Assembly (NCBI GenBank): GCA_949752795.1
Contig: OX457061.1
Coordinates: 38,472,338-38,536,337 of the forward strand
Source: Hyperoodon ampullatus
Taxonomy: Eukaryota; Chordata; Mammalia; Artiodactyla; Ziphiidae
DNA: 64,000 bases
Reading direction: 5' to 3'
The stretch's first letter is position 1, and each line of letters begins with the position of its first letter. This document shows, in pieces, positions 46,555-58,899 of the stretch. The notes below the pieces were generated by a model. The model ran no database searches. It saw nothing but the letters and a program-made list of their open reading frames with translations, and had not been told where the DNA came from. The position numbers were made by a program, and so were the translations under genes.

Positions 46555-48085
46555 CTTTTTTCTTGTGGTAAAATACACATAGCATATTTACCAATTTTAC
46601 CATCTTTGAGTGTATATTTCAGCGGCATTAAGTACATTCACATTGTTGTGCAACTATTACCACCATCCATCTTCAGAACGTTTTCATCTTCCCAAACTGA
46701 AACTTATACCCGTTAAACAACAGCTCTCCATTCCCTCCTCCCCCCTGCCCTTGACAACCACAATTCACATTGTGTCTTTGTGAATTTAACTACTCTAGGT
46801 ACCTCATGTAAGTAGAATGATACAGTATTTGTCCTTTTGTGACTGGCTTATTTCACTTAGCACAATGTCTAAAAAATTCATCCATGGTCCAGCATGTGTC
46901 AGAATTTCCTTCCTATTTAAAGCTGAATGATATTCCACTGTATATGTATACCACATTTTGTTTATTCACTCACCCATTGATGGATGGACACTTAGACTGC
47001 TTTCACATTTTGACCACTGTGAATAATACTGCTATGAACATATACAGGTATCTATTTTGGTCCCTATTCTTTTGGGGATATACCCAGAAGCTGGATCATA
47101 TGGTAATCTTATTTTTAATGTTTTGAAGAAACACTATACTGTTTTCCATAGCAGCTGCACCATTTTACATCCCCACCAACAATGTACAAGTGTTCATATT
47201 TCTTCACAATCTCGCTAATATTTGTTATTTTCCTTTTTTTTTTTTTTTAAATAACAACCAAGCTAATGAGCATGAAGTGGTATCTCACTGTGGTCCTTAT
47301 TTGTATTTCCCTAATGATTATTGAGGTTGAACATCTTTTCATGTGCTGTTATATATCTTCTTTGGAGAAATGTCTATTCAAGTTCTTTGTCCATTTTTTA
47401 ATTGAGCTGTTGGGTTTTTTGTTGTTGAATTATAAGAATTTTTTATATATTCCGGGCATTAATCTCTTAACAGATATATGATTTGCAAATATCTCCTCCC
47501 ATTCTCTGGGTTGCCTTTCACTATGTTATTAGTGTTTTGTGATACACAAAAGTTTTTTATTTTGATGAAGTCCAATTTGTCTATTTTTCCTTTTTTTGCC
47601 TGTGGCTTTGGTGTCATATCCAAGAAATCATTGCCAAATACAATGTCATAAAGCTTTTGCTCTATTTTTCTTCTATGAGTTTTACAGTTTTAGATTATGT
47701 GTTTAGGTCTTTGGTCCATTTGAATTAATTTTTGAATATAGTATTATATAAGGACCCAACTTCATCCTTTTGCATGTATTAATAGACATCCAATTTTCCA
47801 TTTGTTGAAAGGACAACCTTTCCCCATTGTATGGTTTTGGTGACCCTGTGAAAAATCATTTCATTATATATGTAAGGGTCTATTTCTGGGCTCTCTATTC
47901 TATTCCACTGGCCTCTATGTCTGTCTTTACAGCAATACCACATTGTTTAAATATTGTAGATTTGTAGTAAGCTTGAAATCAGAAAGTGTGAGATCTACAA
48001 ATTTGTTCTTTTTTTTTCAAGATTGTTTTGGCCATGCAGAGTACGTTGAGATTCCATATAAATTTTTGGATGAATTTTACACATA
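46555..48085 (-). mobile_element. L1-G, antisense 5'-truncated old L1
   Basis: From left to right it reads reverse-complement 3'UTR ('cttgtggtaaaatacacatagc', 'accatccatcttcagaacg'), ORF2 C-terminus ('cctatttaaagctgaatgatattcc', 'catccccaccaacaatg') and connector ('ggtctttggtccatttg', 'gattgttttggccatgc'). It ends near 48085 in ORF2. All frames are broken. The 3'UTR is of an older type than in L1-B or L1-F. Confidence 0.88.
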
Positions 48086-50265
48086 GTACTTTTTAAATTG
48101 CAAATTTTAATTTTAATTTTCCCATTTAGAGAGATGACCTTTCACTCTCATCAAATACAGATTCTCTAAATAAGGTCCTTGAGAGTGGTAAAGAATAAAT
48201 CTAAATATCTCTACATCTCTAAGTTGAAACATATACACTACATTATGAGATGTTCCTTCTTAGTCTTTTCTGTGGCCTTCTTTCTCCATGTGTCTGAGAG
48301 TGGTGCAACCCTATGGCTCGGCCTCAGCACCTTCTTTTCTCTCTGTGTACTCTCTCATTCAAAGTCATGGTGACAATTACTTTGGATATATGTCCAACAG
48401 TCCAAAACTTTAATCTCCAGTTCTGATGCCTTTCCTGAACCACAAAATCATATATAAATAACCTATTTGTCATCTCCCGTTAAATATGCAGTTTGCCATC
48501 TCCCATTAGCTATACAGTAGGCAGTTCAAATTTACTACATTTACAACAAACATCATATATTCTCCTTCCCTGCTCTTCAGTATCAGCAAATGTTACTATC
48601 ATCCATCTAGTCATTCCAGCCAGAATTAGGAGTCGTCTTAGATTACTAATTCTCACACATTTATCTAATTTCTCCTCAAGTTCTGAATCTACTTATGAAA
48701 TGTATCCCAATCTGCCATTTCTCTCCATCTTCATCACTACCACCATCGATCAAGCCACATCACCTCTTGCCTGAATTAGTCTCAGAACAAGTGTTGCCAG
48801 AAGGAGAAAATGAATTCATCACCCGTTTGATGGAACTTCGAGCTCTGGTCTTCTTTCTCAGTGTGCCTGCTATCATTTAGTTTTTATAGTTCTCATATTG
48901 CTGCTCCATGAATTCTGTCTAGAATATATGGTTGTATTCAGTGGGAAAGTCAGGGTTATTCGTGCTCACTCTGTATTCCCTGAAAGCAATACTGAATTTC
49001 AGATTTTAGAGAAATATTCATGCAAAAATGGTCAAAGGACAAGTGGAAAGTGAGATGGTTTGGAGCTCTTTCAATTTTAAAGAAAACACATTTTAAATTT
49101 CTTTTACATTACTCTTAAAGCCTAGATATATAGAGCATCAGGAGAATCACACTATTTTTCTTACTTTGAAAAGTAAGAACAAGCAAATGCAAGATTGGCC
49201 AATCAGAGGAGGTTTAAAGAAAGCTAAACATATCCTTGGTACAGACAAAAAGAATTCCTAAAGAGCCTCTCTCTTTCCAGTCTGAGAGGAAAGAAAATGA
49301 GCCCCTGTAGGTGAGAAAGAGAAGGGTGAATTCCCTAGTATATTTCTGTTTTCATTTCTTTCCAAACCTTGGCAATACCATAGTGCTGATAGCAGTATGG
49401 CAGCTAGGCAAAGATAGCTACAGCCACCAACAGAAGGCACCTAAATCTCAGAAGGAGAGGAAATCTTCTCTCTTACCAGAGAAACTATGCTTCTAAGAAC
49501 ATAGAGTGAATCCCCAATGCTTTTTATCCTTCTCTGTGCTAGGCTCTGGATACAGATAGAGATGAAAGATGCAGAGGATAGAGTTGGGAAACTGAAGTCC
49601 ACATATCTGGCAATAGGAGTGGAAAGGAGATAAGAGATCGAAAGTATGATCCTAAGTTGTATATGAATACTTGGGCTTACCTTTTAACTGTGAATACATA
49701 GATATTAACCTAAATATAATTTCACAGGCTTTGAAAACTAAACTACGTGGTAAACCACCTCCATGGTCACAGGCTGGTCACTTTTGGTGCTTGGAAAGAC
49801 TAATACAAATAGCAATGCAAATGTTTTGAAAATGGAACCAACAGTAGAACCACAGACCACTGAAGGAACTTGCAGATTGAATCTGACCTGGAAGATTGCT
49901 TGTTAAAACAGCAACAACAACAACAAAAGACATTGTCTTGAGGTTTTAAAAAAGATACAGCGTTTCAAAAAATAATATCCAGGATATAATCTAAAATAAC
50001 TCAGCATATAAAGAACCAGGAAAATCTCAAAATGCAAAGTAAAAAACAGTGCCAAACACAATCATGAGATAACACAGATATTGGACTTTAAAACACCATC
50101 ACAACTACTATTTATTTATTACTAGCCTATTTATTACTAACTTATTTTTTATTTATTAACTACTATTTTATTGATTTAAACCAGCTCTTATAATTCAAGT
50201 AAAGGCAAACACTCTTTTATTTTTATTTTATTTTATTTGGGGGTGGAGGTGTGTTGTTTTCTTTC
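48086..50265. other. Non-coding DNA, possibly intronic
   Basis: Bases 48600-48790 ('ctccatcttcatcactacc', 'caagccacatcacctcttgcc') resemble an ancient dispersed repeat I cannot name, and 49520-49600 weakly resembles the same class as 43455-43610. A strong minus-strand acceptor-like site at about 49278-49300 lacks a matching donor. AT-rich sequence with TATTTATTA-like runs precedes L1-F. Confidence 0.4.
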
Positions 50266-50529
50266 TTTCTGAATTTTTGAATTTAATTTTATTTATTTTT
50301 TTATAAAGCAGGTTCTTATTAGTCATCAATTTTATCCACATCAGTGTATACATGTTAATCCCAATGGCCCAATTCATCACACCACCACCACCAAGCCCCT
50401 CCCCGCTGCTTTCCCCCTTTGGTGTCCATACGTTTGTTCTCTACATCTGTGTCTCAATTTCTGCCCTGAAAACCAGTTCAACTGTACCATTTCTCTAGGT
50501 TCCAGATATATGCATTAATATATGATATT

Positions 50530-53500
50530 TGTTTTTCTCTTTCTGACGTACTTCACTCTGTATGACAGTCTCTAGATCCATCCACGTCTCAACAAAAACC
50601 CAATTTCGTTCCTTTTTATGGCTGAGTAATATTCCATTGCAATATTCAATTGAATATTGTAATATTCCACCACATCTTCTTTATCCATTCATTTGTTGAT
50701 GGGCATTTAGGTTGCTTCCATGACCTGGCTATTGTAAAAAGGGCTGCAAGGAACATTGGGGTACATGTGTCTTTTTGAATTATGGTTTTCTCTGGGTATA
50801 TGCCCAGTAGTGGGATTGCTGGGTCATGTGGTAATTCTATTTTTAGTTTTCTAAGGTACCTCCATACTGTTCTCCATACTGGCTGTATCAATTTACATTC
50901 CCACCAACAGTGCAAGAGGGTTCCCATTTCTCCACACCCTCTCCAGTATATGTTGTTTGTAGATTTTCTGATGATGCTCATTCTGACTGGTGTGAGTGAT
51001 ACCTCATTGTAGTTTTGATTTGCATTTCTCTAATAATTAGTGAAGTTGAGCAGCTTTTCATGTGCTTCTTGGTCATCTGTATGTCTTCCTTGGAGAAGTG
51101 TCTATTTAGGTCTTCTGCCCACTTTTGGATTGGGTTGTTTGTTTTTTTTAATATTAAGCTGCATGAGCTGTTTATATATTTTGGAGATTAATTCTTTCTC
51201 CCTTGATTCATTTGCAAATATTTTCTCCCATTCTGAGGGTTGTCTTTTTGTCTTGTTTATGGTTTCCTTTGCTGTGCAAAAGCTTTGAAGTTTTATTAGG
51301 TCCCATTTGTTTATTTTTGTTTTTATTTCCATTATTCTAGGAGGTGGATAAAAAAGATCTTCCTGTGATTTATGTCAAAGAGTGTTCTTTCTATGTTTTC
51401 CTCTAAAAGTTTTATAGTGTCCAGTCTTACATTTAGGTCTCTAATCCATTTTGAGTTTATTTTTGTGTATGGTGTTAGGGAGTGTTCTAATTTCATTCTT
51501 TTACATGTAGCTGTCCAGTTTTCCCAGCACCACTTACTAAAGAGACTGTCTTTTCTCCATTGTATATCCTTGCCTCCTTTGTCATAGATTAGCTAACCAT
51601 AGGTGCGTGGGTTTATCTCTGGGCTTTCTATCTTGTTCCATTGATCTATGTTTCTGTTTTTTGGCCAGTACCATATTGTCTTGATTACTGTAGCTTTGTA
51701 GTATAGTATGAAATCAGGGAGTCTGATTCCTCCAGCTCCATTTTTTTCCCTCAAGACTGCTTTGACTATTCAAGGTCTTTTGTGTCTCCATACAAATTTT
51801 ATGATTTTTTTGTTCTAGTTCCATAAACAATATCATTGGTAATTTGATAGGGATTGCATTGAATCTGTAGATTGCTTTGGGTAGTCATTTCACATAGTCA
51901 TTTCACAATATTGATTCTTCCAATCCAAGAACTTGGTATGTATCTCCATCTGCTGGTATCAGCTTTAATTTCTTTCATCAGTGTCTTATAGTTGTTGTAT
52001 AGAGGTCTTTTGTCTCCCTAGGTAGGTTTATTCCTAGGTATTTTATTCTTTTTGCTGCAGTGTTAAATGGGAGTGTTTCCTTAATTTCTCTTTCAGATTT
52101 TTCATCATTAGTGTATAGGAATGCAAGAGATTTCTGTGCATTAATTTTGTATCCTGCAACTTTACCAAATTCATTGATTAGCTCTAGTAGTTTTCTGGTG
52201 GCATCTTTAGGATTCTCTATGTATAGTATCATGTCATCTGCAAACAGTGACAGTTTTATTTCTTCTTTTCCAATTTGTATTCCTTTTATTTCTTTTTCTT
52301 CTCTGATTGTCGTGACTAGGACTTCCAAAGCTATCTGGAATAATAGTGGTAAGAGTGGAAATCCTTGTCTTGTTCCTGATGTTAGAGGAAATGCTTTCTG
52401 TTTTTCACCATTGAGAATGATGTTTGCTGTGGGTTTGTCATATATGACCTTTATTATGTCGAAGTAGGTTCCCTCTATACACACTTTCTGGAGATTTTTT
52501 ATCATAAATGGGTGTTGAATTTTGTCAAAAGCTTTTACTGCATCTATTGAGATGATCATATGGTTTTTATTCTTCAGTCTGTTAATATGGTGCATCACAT
52601 TGATTGATTTGCATATATTGAAGAATCCTTGCATTCCTGGGATAAATCCCACTTGATCATGGTATATGATCCTTCTAATGTGTTGTTGGATTCTGTTTGC
52701 TCGTATTTTGTTGAGGATTTTTGCATCTATAATCATCAGTGATATTGGTCTGTAATTTTCTTCTTTTGTAGTATCTTTGTCTGGCTTTAGTATCAGGGTG
52801 ATGGTGTCCTCATAGAATGAGTTTGGGAGTGTTCCTTCCTCTGCAATTTTTTGGAAGAGTTTGAGAAGGATGGGTGTTAGTTCTTCTCTAAACGTTTGAT
52901 AGAATTCGCCTGTGAAGCCATCTGGTCCTGGACTTTTGTTTGTTGGAAGATTTTTCATCACAGTTTCAATTTCATTACTTGTGATTGGTCTGTTCATATT
53001 TTCTATTTCTTCCTGGTTCAGTCTTGGAAGGTTATACCTTTCTAAGAATTTGTCCATTTCTTCCAGGTTGTCCATTTTATTGGCATAGAGTTGCTTGTAG
53101 TAGTCTCTTAGGATGCTTGGTAATTCTGTGGTGTCTGTTGTCACTTCTCCTTTTTCATTTCTAATTTTATTGATTTGAGTCCTCTCCCTCTTTTTCTTGA
53201 TGAGTCTGGCTAATGACTTATCAATTTTGCTTATCTTCTCAAAGAACCAGCTTTTAGCTTTATTGATCTTTGCTATAGTTTTCTTTGTTTCTATTTCATT
53301 TATTTCTGCTTTGATCTTTATGATTTCTTTCCTTCCGCTAACTTCGGGTTTTGTTTGTTTCTCTTTCTCTACTTCCTTTAACTGTAACATTAGATTGTTT
53401 GAGATTTTTCTCATTTCTTGAGGTAGGCTTGTATAGCTATAAACTTCCCTCTTAGAACTGCTTTTGCTGCATCCCATAGGTTTTGGATCATCGTGTTTTC

Positions 53501-54340
53501 ATTGTCATTTGTCTCTAGGTATTTTTTTATTTCCTCTTTGATTTCTTCAGTGATCTCTTGGTTATTTAGTAACGTATTGTTAAGCCTCCATATGTTTGTG
53601 TTTTTACGTTTTTTTCCCTGCAATTCACTTCTAATCTCATAGTATTATGGTCAGAAAAGATGCTTGGTATGATTTAAATTTTCTTAAATTTACTGAGGTT
53701 TGATTTGTGACCCAAGATGTGATCTATCCTGGAGAATGTTCCATGCACACTTGAGAAGAAAGTGTAATCTGCTGTTTTTTGGATGGAATGTCCTATAAAT
53801 ACCAATTAAATCTATCTGTTCTATTGTGTCATTAAAAGCTTCTGTTTCCTTATTTATTTTCATTTTGGATGATCTATCCATTGCTGTAAGTGAGGTGTTA
53901 AAGTCCCCCACTATTATTGTGTTACTGTCAATTTCCTCTTTTAGAGCTCTTAGCAGTGCCTTATATATTGAAGTGCTCCTATGTTGGGTGCATATATATT
54001 TATAATTGTTATATCTTTTTTTTGGATTGATCCCTTGATCATTATGTAGTGTCCTTCCTTTTCTCTTGTAACATTCTTTATTTTAAAGTCTATTTTATCA
54101 GATATAAGTATTGCTAGTCCAGTTTTCTTTTCATTTCCATTTGCATGGAGTATCTTTTTGCATCCCCTCACTTTCAGTCTGTATGTGTCCCTAGGTCTGA
54201 AGTGTGTCTCTTGTAGACAACATAAATATGGGTCTTGTTTTTGTATCCATTCAGCAAGCCTGTGTCTTTTGGTTGGAGCATTTAATCCATTCACGTTTAA
54301 GGTAATTATTGATATTTATGTTCCTATGAACATTTTCTTA
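50530..54340 (-). pseudogene. L1-F ORF2 pseudogene with a long intact RT segment
   Basis: The endonuclease N-terminus is at 54294..53950 (MNGLNAPTKRHRLAEWIQK, CCLQETHF). A frame change follows, with GDFNT near 53908. A further frame at 53477..51978 is open for 499 residues. It covers the linker, fingers and palm ([15 protein letters not shown] near 52930) and an intact FADD box at 52244..52233. The connector and C-terminal blocks (51332..51102 and 50981..50646) lie in other frames. The 499-residue run suggests fairly recent loss of function. Confidence 0.9.
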
Positions 54341-54391
54341 ATTGTTTCAGGTTTGTTTGTGTAGGTCCTTCTCTTCTCTTGTGTTTCCCTC

Positions 54392-55341
54392 TTAGAGAAG
54401 TTCCTTTAGCATTTGTTGTAGGGCTGGTTTGGTGGTGCTGAATTCTCTTAGCTTTTGCTTCTCTGTAAAGCTTTTGATTTCTCCATCGAATCTGAAAGAG
54501 ATCCTTGCTGGGTAGAGTAATCTTGGTTGTAGGTTCTTCCCTTTCATCACTTTAAGTATATCATGCCACTCCCTTCTGGCTTGTATAGTTTCTGCTGAGA
54601 AATCAGCTGTTAACCTTATGGGAGTTCCCCTGTATGTTATTTGTTGTTTTTCCCTTGCTGCTTTCAATTATTTTTCTTTGTCTTTAATTTTGCCAATTCG
54701 ATTACTATGTGTCTTGGCTTGTTTCTCCTCGGGTTTACCCTGTATGGGACTAGCTGCACTTCCTGGACTTGGGTGGCTATTCCCTTTCCCATGTTAAGGA
54801 AGTTTTCGACTATAATCTCTTCAAATATTTTCTTGGGTCCTTTCCCTCTCTCCTCTCCTTCTGGGACCCTTATAATGTGAATGTTGTTGTGTTTAATGTT
54901 GTCCCAGAGGTCTCTCAGGCGGTCTTCATTCCTTTTTGTTCTTTTTTCTTTATTCTGTTCCACAGCAGTGGATTCTACCATTCTGTCTTCCAGGTCACTT
55001 ATCCGTTCTTCTGCCTCAGTTATTCTGCTATTGATTCCTTCTAGTGTAGTTTTCCTTTCAGTTATTGTATTGTTCATGTCTGTTTGTTTGTTCTTTAATT
55101 CTTCTAGGTATTTGTTAAACATTTCTTGCATCTTCTCGATATTTGCCTCCATTATTTTTCCAAGGTCCTGGGTCATCATCACTATCATTATTCTGAATTT
55201 TTTTTCTGGAAGGTTGCCTATCTCCACTTCATTTGGTTGTTTTTCTGGGGTTGTACCTTGTTCCTCATCTGGTACATAGCCCTCTGCCTTTTCATCTTGT
55301 CTGTCTTTCCGTGAATGTGGTTTTTGTTCCACAGGCTGCAC
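54392..55341 (-). pseudogene. L1-F ORF1 pseudogene with one frameshift
   Basis: The frame starting at 55341 is open for 225 residues, with an N-terminal region, a coiled coil (about residues 60-130, heptad-like Leu/Ile and Glu/Lys) and the start of the RRM (GEERGKGPKKIFEE). After a frameshift at about 54664 the frame at 54667..54392 supplies the conserved end (YRGTPIRLTADFSAET, RREW, FRFDGEIKSF, terminal LLKELL). A single indel appears to separate it from a complete ORF1. Confidence 0.88.
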
Positions 55342-56200
55342 GATTGTAGTTCTTCTTGCTTCTGCTGTCTGCCCTCTGGTGGATGAGGCTATCTAAGTGG
55401 CTTGTGCAAGTTTCCTGATGGGAGGGACTGGTGGTGGGTATAGCTGGCTGTTGCTTTGGTGGGCAGAGCTCCGTAAAACTTTAATCCATTTGACTGCTGA
55501 TGGGTGGGGCTGGGTTCCCTCCCTGTTGGTTGTTTGGCCTGAGGCAACACAACACTGGAGCCTAACTGGGCTCTTTGGTGGGGCTAATGGCAGACTCTGG
55601 GAGGGCTCATGCCAAGGAGTACTTCCCAGAACCTCTGCTGCCGGTTTCCTTGTCCTCATGGTGAGTCACAGCCACCCCCCGCCTCTGCAGGAGACCCTCC
55701 AACACTAGCAGGTAGGTCTGGTTCAGTCTCCCTTGGGGTCACTCTTCCTTCCCCTGGGCTCTGATGTGCACACTACTGTGTGTGTGCCCTCCAAGAGTAG
55801 AGTCTCTGTTTCCCCCGGTCCTGTCGAAGTCCTGTAATCAAAACCCGCTAGCCTTCAAAGTCTGATTCTCTAGGAATTCCTCCTCCCGTTGCCAGACCCC
55901 CCTGGTTCGGAAGCCTGATGTGGGGCTCAGAACCTTCACTCCAGTGGGTGGACTTCTGTGGTATAAGTGTTCTCCAGTCTGTGAGTCACCCACCCAGCAG
56001 TTATGGGATTTGATTTTATTGTGATTGCGCCCCTCCTACTGTCTTATTGTGGCTTCTCCTTTGTCTTTGGATGTGGAATATCCTTTTTGGTGAGTTCCAG
56101 TGCCTCCTGTCCATGATTGTCCAGCAGCTAGCTGTGATTCTGGTGTTCTTTCAAGAGGGGGTGAGAGCATGTCCTTCTACTCCGACATCTTGGTCCACCA

Positions 56201-56439
56201 TCAGTTGTTGTTTTCCTGATATGGGTAGTCTTCCTGTTCCTCTCCTGCTCTCCAGACCTGTGCTGTCCAAAATGCTGGCCACAAGTCACATGTGCACTTG
56301 CTGGTCTTGGAGGGTCTTCTGGGGAGGCAGGGGTCAGCTTTTTTCTTTCCTCAGTGCTTCATCTAGTTTCACTTGCTCATAGGGTGCCACGTGCAGAGGC
56401 CTTGCCTCCAGCACTTCAGACCAGACTTCCCCATGTGAA
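56201..56439. other. Short spacer, possible DNA-transposon relic
   Basis: The phrase 'ctgtgctgtccaaaatgctggccacaagtcacatgtg' (56260-56295) resembles the terminal sequence of an old mammalian DNA transposon with 'gctgtccaatatggtagcc'. It is too short to assign firmly. Confidence 0.35.
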
Positions 56440-56984
56440 ATGGCTGTGCATGACACTGCAATTCAAGATGGCAGAGGTGGCCCCAAACACTCTTAAAATG
56501 AATGGAAAAATAGAAAGTCTCCACAAAAAGAAATTATAAAAAAGAAGTATATAAAAATTTTAAAACCAAAAATCAATAACTGAATAAAAAATTCACAGGC
56601 TGGGTTCAATAGCAGAATAGAGAAGATAAAAGAAAGGGTAAGAAAACTTGAAGATATATCAATAAAAATTATCCAATATGAACAACAGAGTAGAGAAAAA
56701 ATTAAATGAGCAGAGCCTAAGTGATCTTTGAACAATACAAAAAGGCTTAACATTTGTGTTTTTGGAATTCTACAAAGAGAGAAGCATAAGCATGGAGTAG
56801 AAAAAAATATTTGAAAAAATAATATCAAAACTTCCAAATGTGACAAAAGATATGAAATTAAAGATTCAATAAGCTTAGCAAACCCCAAACAAGATAAGCC
56901 ATTTAAAAAAAGCCCTGCATGCTTAGAGATATTATAACAAAACTGCTGAAAATTAAAACCAACAAAAATTCCTTGAAAGAGTCA
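56440..56984 (+). mobile_element. Old L1/HAL1-type ORF1 fragment
   Basis: The A-rich plus strand shows an ORF1-like order: an IEK-type coiled-coil relic, then 'ttggaattctacaaagagag', 'aaaacttccaaatgtgac', and an RRM relic 'ataacaaaactgctgaaaatt'. It is strongly decayed. It lies directly upstream of L1-H and could be part of a composite element. Confidence 0.55.
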
Positions 56985-57340
56985 GAGAATGGCTCCAGGC
57001 TCCAGGCCAAATCCCATGGACCCAGGCTTCAGGCTAAACCCAGTGGCAGGCCAGCACCCCCAGCCCCAGTCTCCAGGTTAGCTCCTGCAGACCCAGGGTT
57101 CCACCCCACCCAGGCATCAGGCCAGCCTTCACAGATCCAGATGCCAGGCCCGTCCCAGTGATCCTCAGCACCTGGTTAGCTCCCATGGGTGCAGGATCCA
57201 AGCCAACCCACACGGAACAGGTCCTAGACCCACTATCACAGACTCATGTGCCAAACCTGCCTTAGTGAGCCCAGGCACCAAGCCATCCCACATGGACCCA
57301 AGCACCAGGCCTGCCCCTACTCCAGCTGATATGACCAAAT
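56985..57340 (+). repeat. Degenerate minisatellite-like units in the L1-H 5'UTR
   Basis: Repeats of a 'ccaggc.ccaggccagccc.c..ggaccca' pattern recur about every 30-50 bp. The CA-rich, stop-poor composition produces open frames that are not genes. Confidence 0.6.
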
Positions 57341-57489
57341 GACTCACCCAGAATCTCTGGATAAGCTGACTGGTGAAGGCTTTTCTCTGTGGAAGCCAGT
57401 CTATAAAGATTGGAAGAGATGCCTACTTTCTCAGATGCACAGATACCAACACAACGCCACTAGGGTCATGGATAATCAAGGAAACATGA

Positions 57490-58405
57490 CACCAGCAAAA
57501 GAAACTAATAAAGCTCCAATGACTGACCCTAAAAAAATAAAAAGAAAAATAGAGATCTATGAATTTTCTGAATTCAGAATAATCTTCTTAAAGAAATTCA
57601 GTGAACTACAAGGAGACACAGATATACAACTCAATGAAATAAAGGAAACAATGCATGAACAAAAAGAAATTCAACAAAGAAATTCAAATCATTAAATAAA
57701 ACCAAACACAAATCCTAGAGTTGAAGAATATAATGACAGAAATGAAGAATTCAAAAGAGAATTTGAAAGGCACTCAATCAAGCAGAAGAAAGAATTAGTG
57801 AACTAGAAGTCAGCCATTTGAAATTATCCAGACAGGTGAACAACAACAACAAAAAGAAAAAAAGTGTGAAGAAAGCATATGTAAATTATGGGACACCATT
57901 AAAAAAAACAAGCTATGCACAACTGAAGTACCAGAAGGAGAAGAGAGGTAGAAAAGGGCAGAAAACTTATGTGAAGTAATAATGGTCATAACTTCCCAAA
58001 CCTGGGGAGAGATTTGAATATCCAAATTTATGAAGCTAATAGATTACCTCAAAATTTCAATCTAAAATGATCTTCTCCAAAACATATTATAATAAAACTG
58101 TCAAAAATCAAAGACAAAGAACTTTTAAAACATCAAGGGAAAAATATTACTCATCTATAAGGGAATCCCCATAAGACTCAGTGGATTTCTCAACAGAAAC
58201 TCAGCAGGCCAGGAGAGAGTGGGATGATATATTCAAAGTGCTGAAAGAAAAACTTCCAACCAAGAATACTTTGCTCAGAAAAGTTGTCCCTCTGAAATGA
58301 AGTGAACATAAAGTATTTCCCAAACAAACAAAAGCTGAGGGAGTTCATTGCCACTAGACAAGCCTTACAAGAAATACTAAAAGGAGGTCTTCAAGCTGAA
58401 AAGAA
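57490..58405 (+). pseudogene. L1-H ORF1 pseudogene
   Basis: The coiled-coil part is seen at 57520-57800 and the RRM from about 57900 ('gaagtaccagaaggagaagag'). The C-terminal domain is at 58170-58400, with relics of ADFSTET.QARREW ('cagcaggccaggagagagtggg') and DKQKLREF ('aacaaacaaaagctgaggg'). Many frame breaks reflect great age. Confidence 0.75.
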
Positions 58406-58899
58406 AGGACACTAATTAGTAACATGAAAACATATGAAAATATGGAACACAATGGTAAGTATATAGTCAGATTTAGAATACTCTAATACTGTAATATGGT
58501 ATGTGTTAATCACTTAAATCTAGTATAAAGATTAAAGAATACAAATACTTTTTTTGTAAAAATAGCTATAGCTACAACAACTTGTTAAAAATACACAATA
58601 TAAAAAGATGTAAATAGTGGCATCAACAGAATAAAATCTGTGAGGAGAAGTAAAAGAGTAGAGTTTTTGTATGAAATCAAAGTTAAGCTGTCATTCTCTT
58701 AAAATAGACTGTTAAATCAATAAGATATTTCAAGTAAGCCTCACAGTAACCACAAAACAAAAACTTAAGTAGATATACACAAGATAAAGAGAAAGAAATC
58801 AAAGTATACCACTACATAAAATCATCAATTTACAAAGGAAGACAGCAAGAGGGAAAGAAAAGGGAAAAGAAGCTACAAAACAGCCAGAAGACAATAAAC

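Larger units (their letters stand above)
50266..56200 (-). mobile_element. L1-F, antisense near-full-length LINE-1
   Basis: The 3' end lies at about 50266 (T-rich start, 'aaagcaggttcttattagtc') and the 5' end near 56200, where the reverse complement reads ggtggaccaagatgtcggag, a typical L1 promoter start. The 5'UTR is about 55342-56200, ORF1 55341-54392 and ORF2 about 54340-50530. At about 5.9 kb it is close to full length and has the best-preserved RT in the window. No SINE has inserted in it and no clear TSD was found. Confidence 0.92.

Noticed and set aside
49258..49440. Strong minus-strand acceptor (tttctttcctctcag) near 49280 as a possible missing exon between A and B
   Set aside because: The downstream frames close quickly (stops after 9, 19 or 22 codons) and no consensus donor is present.
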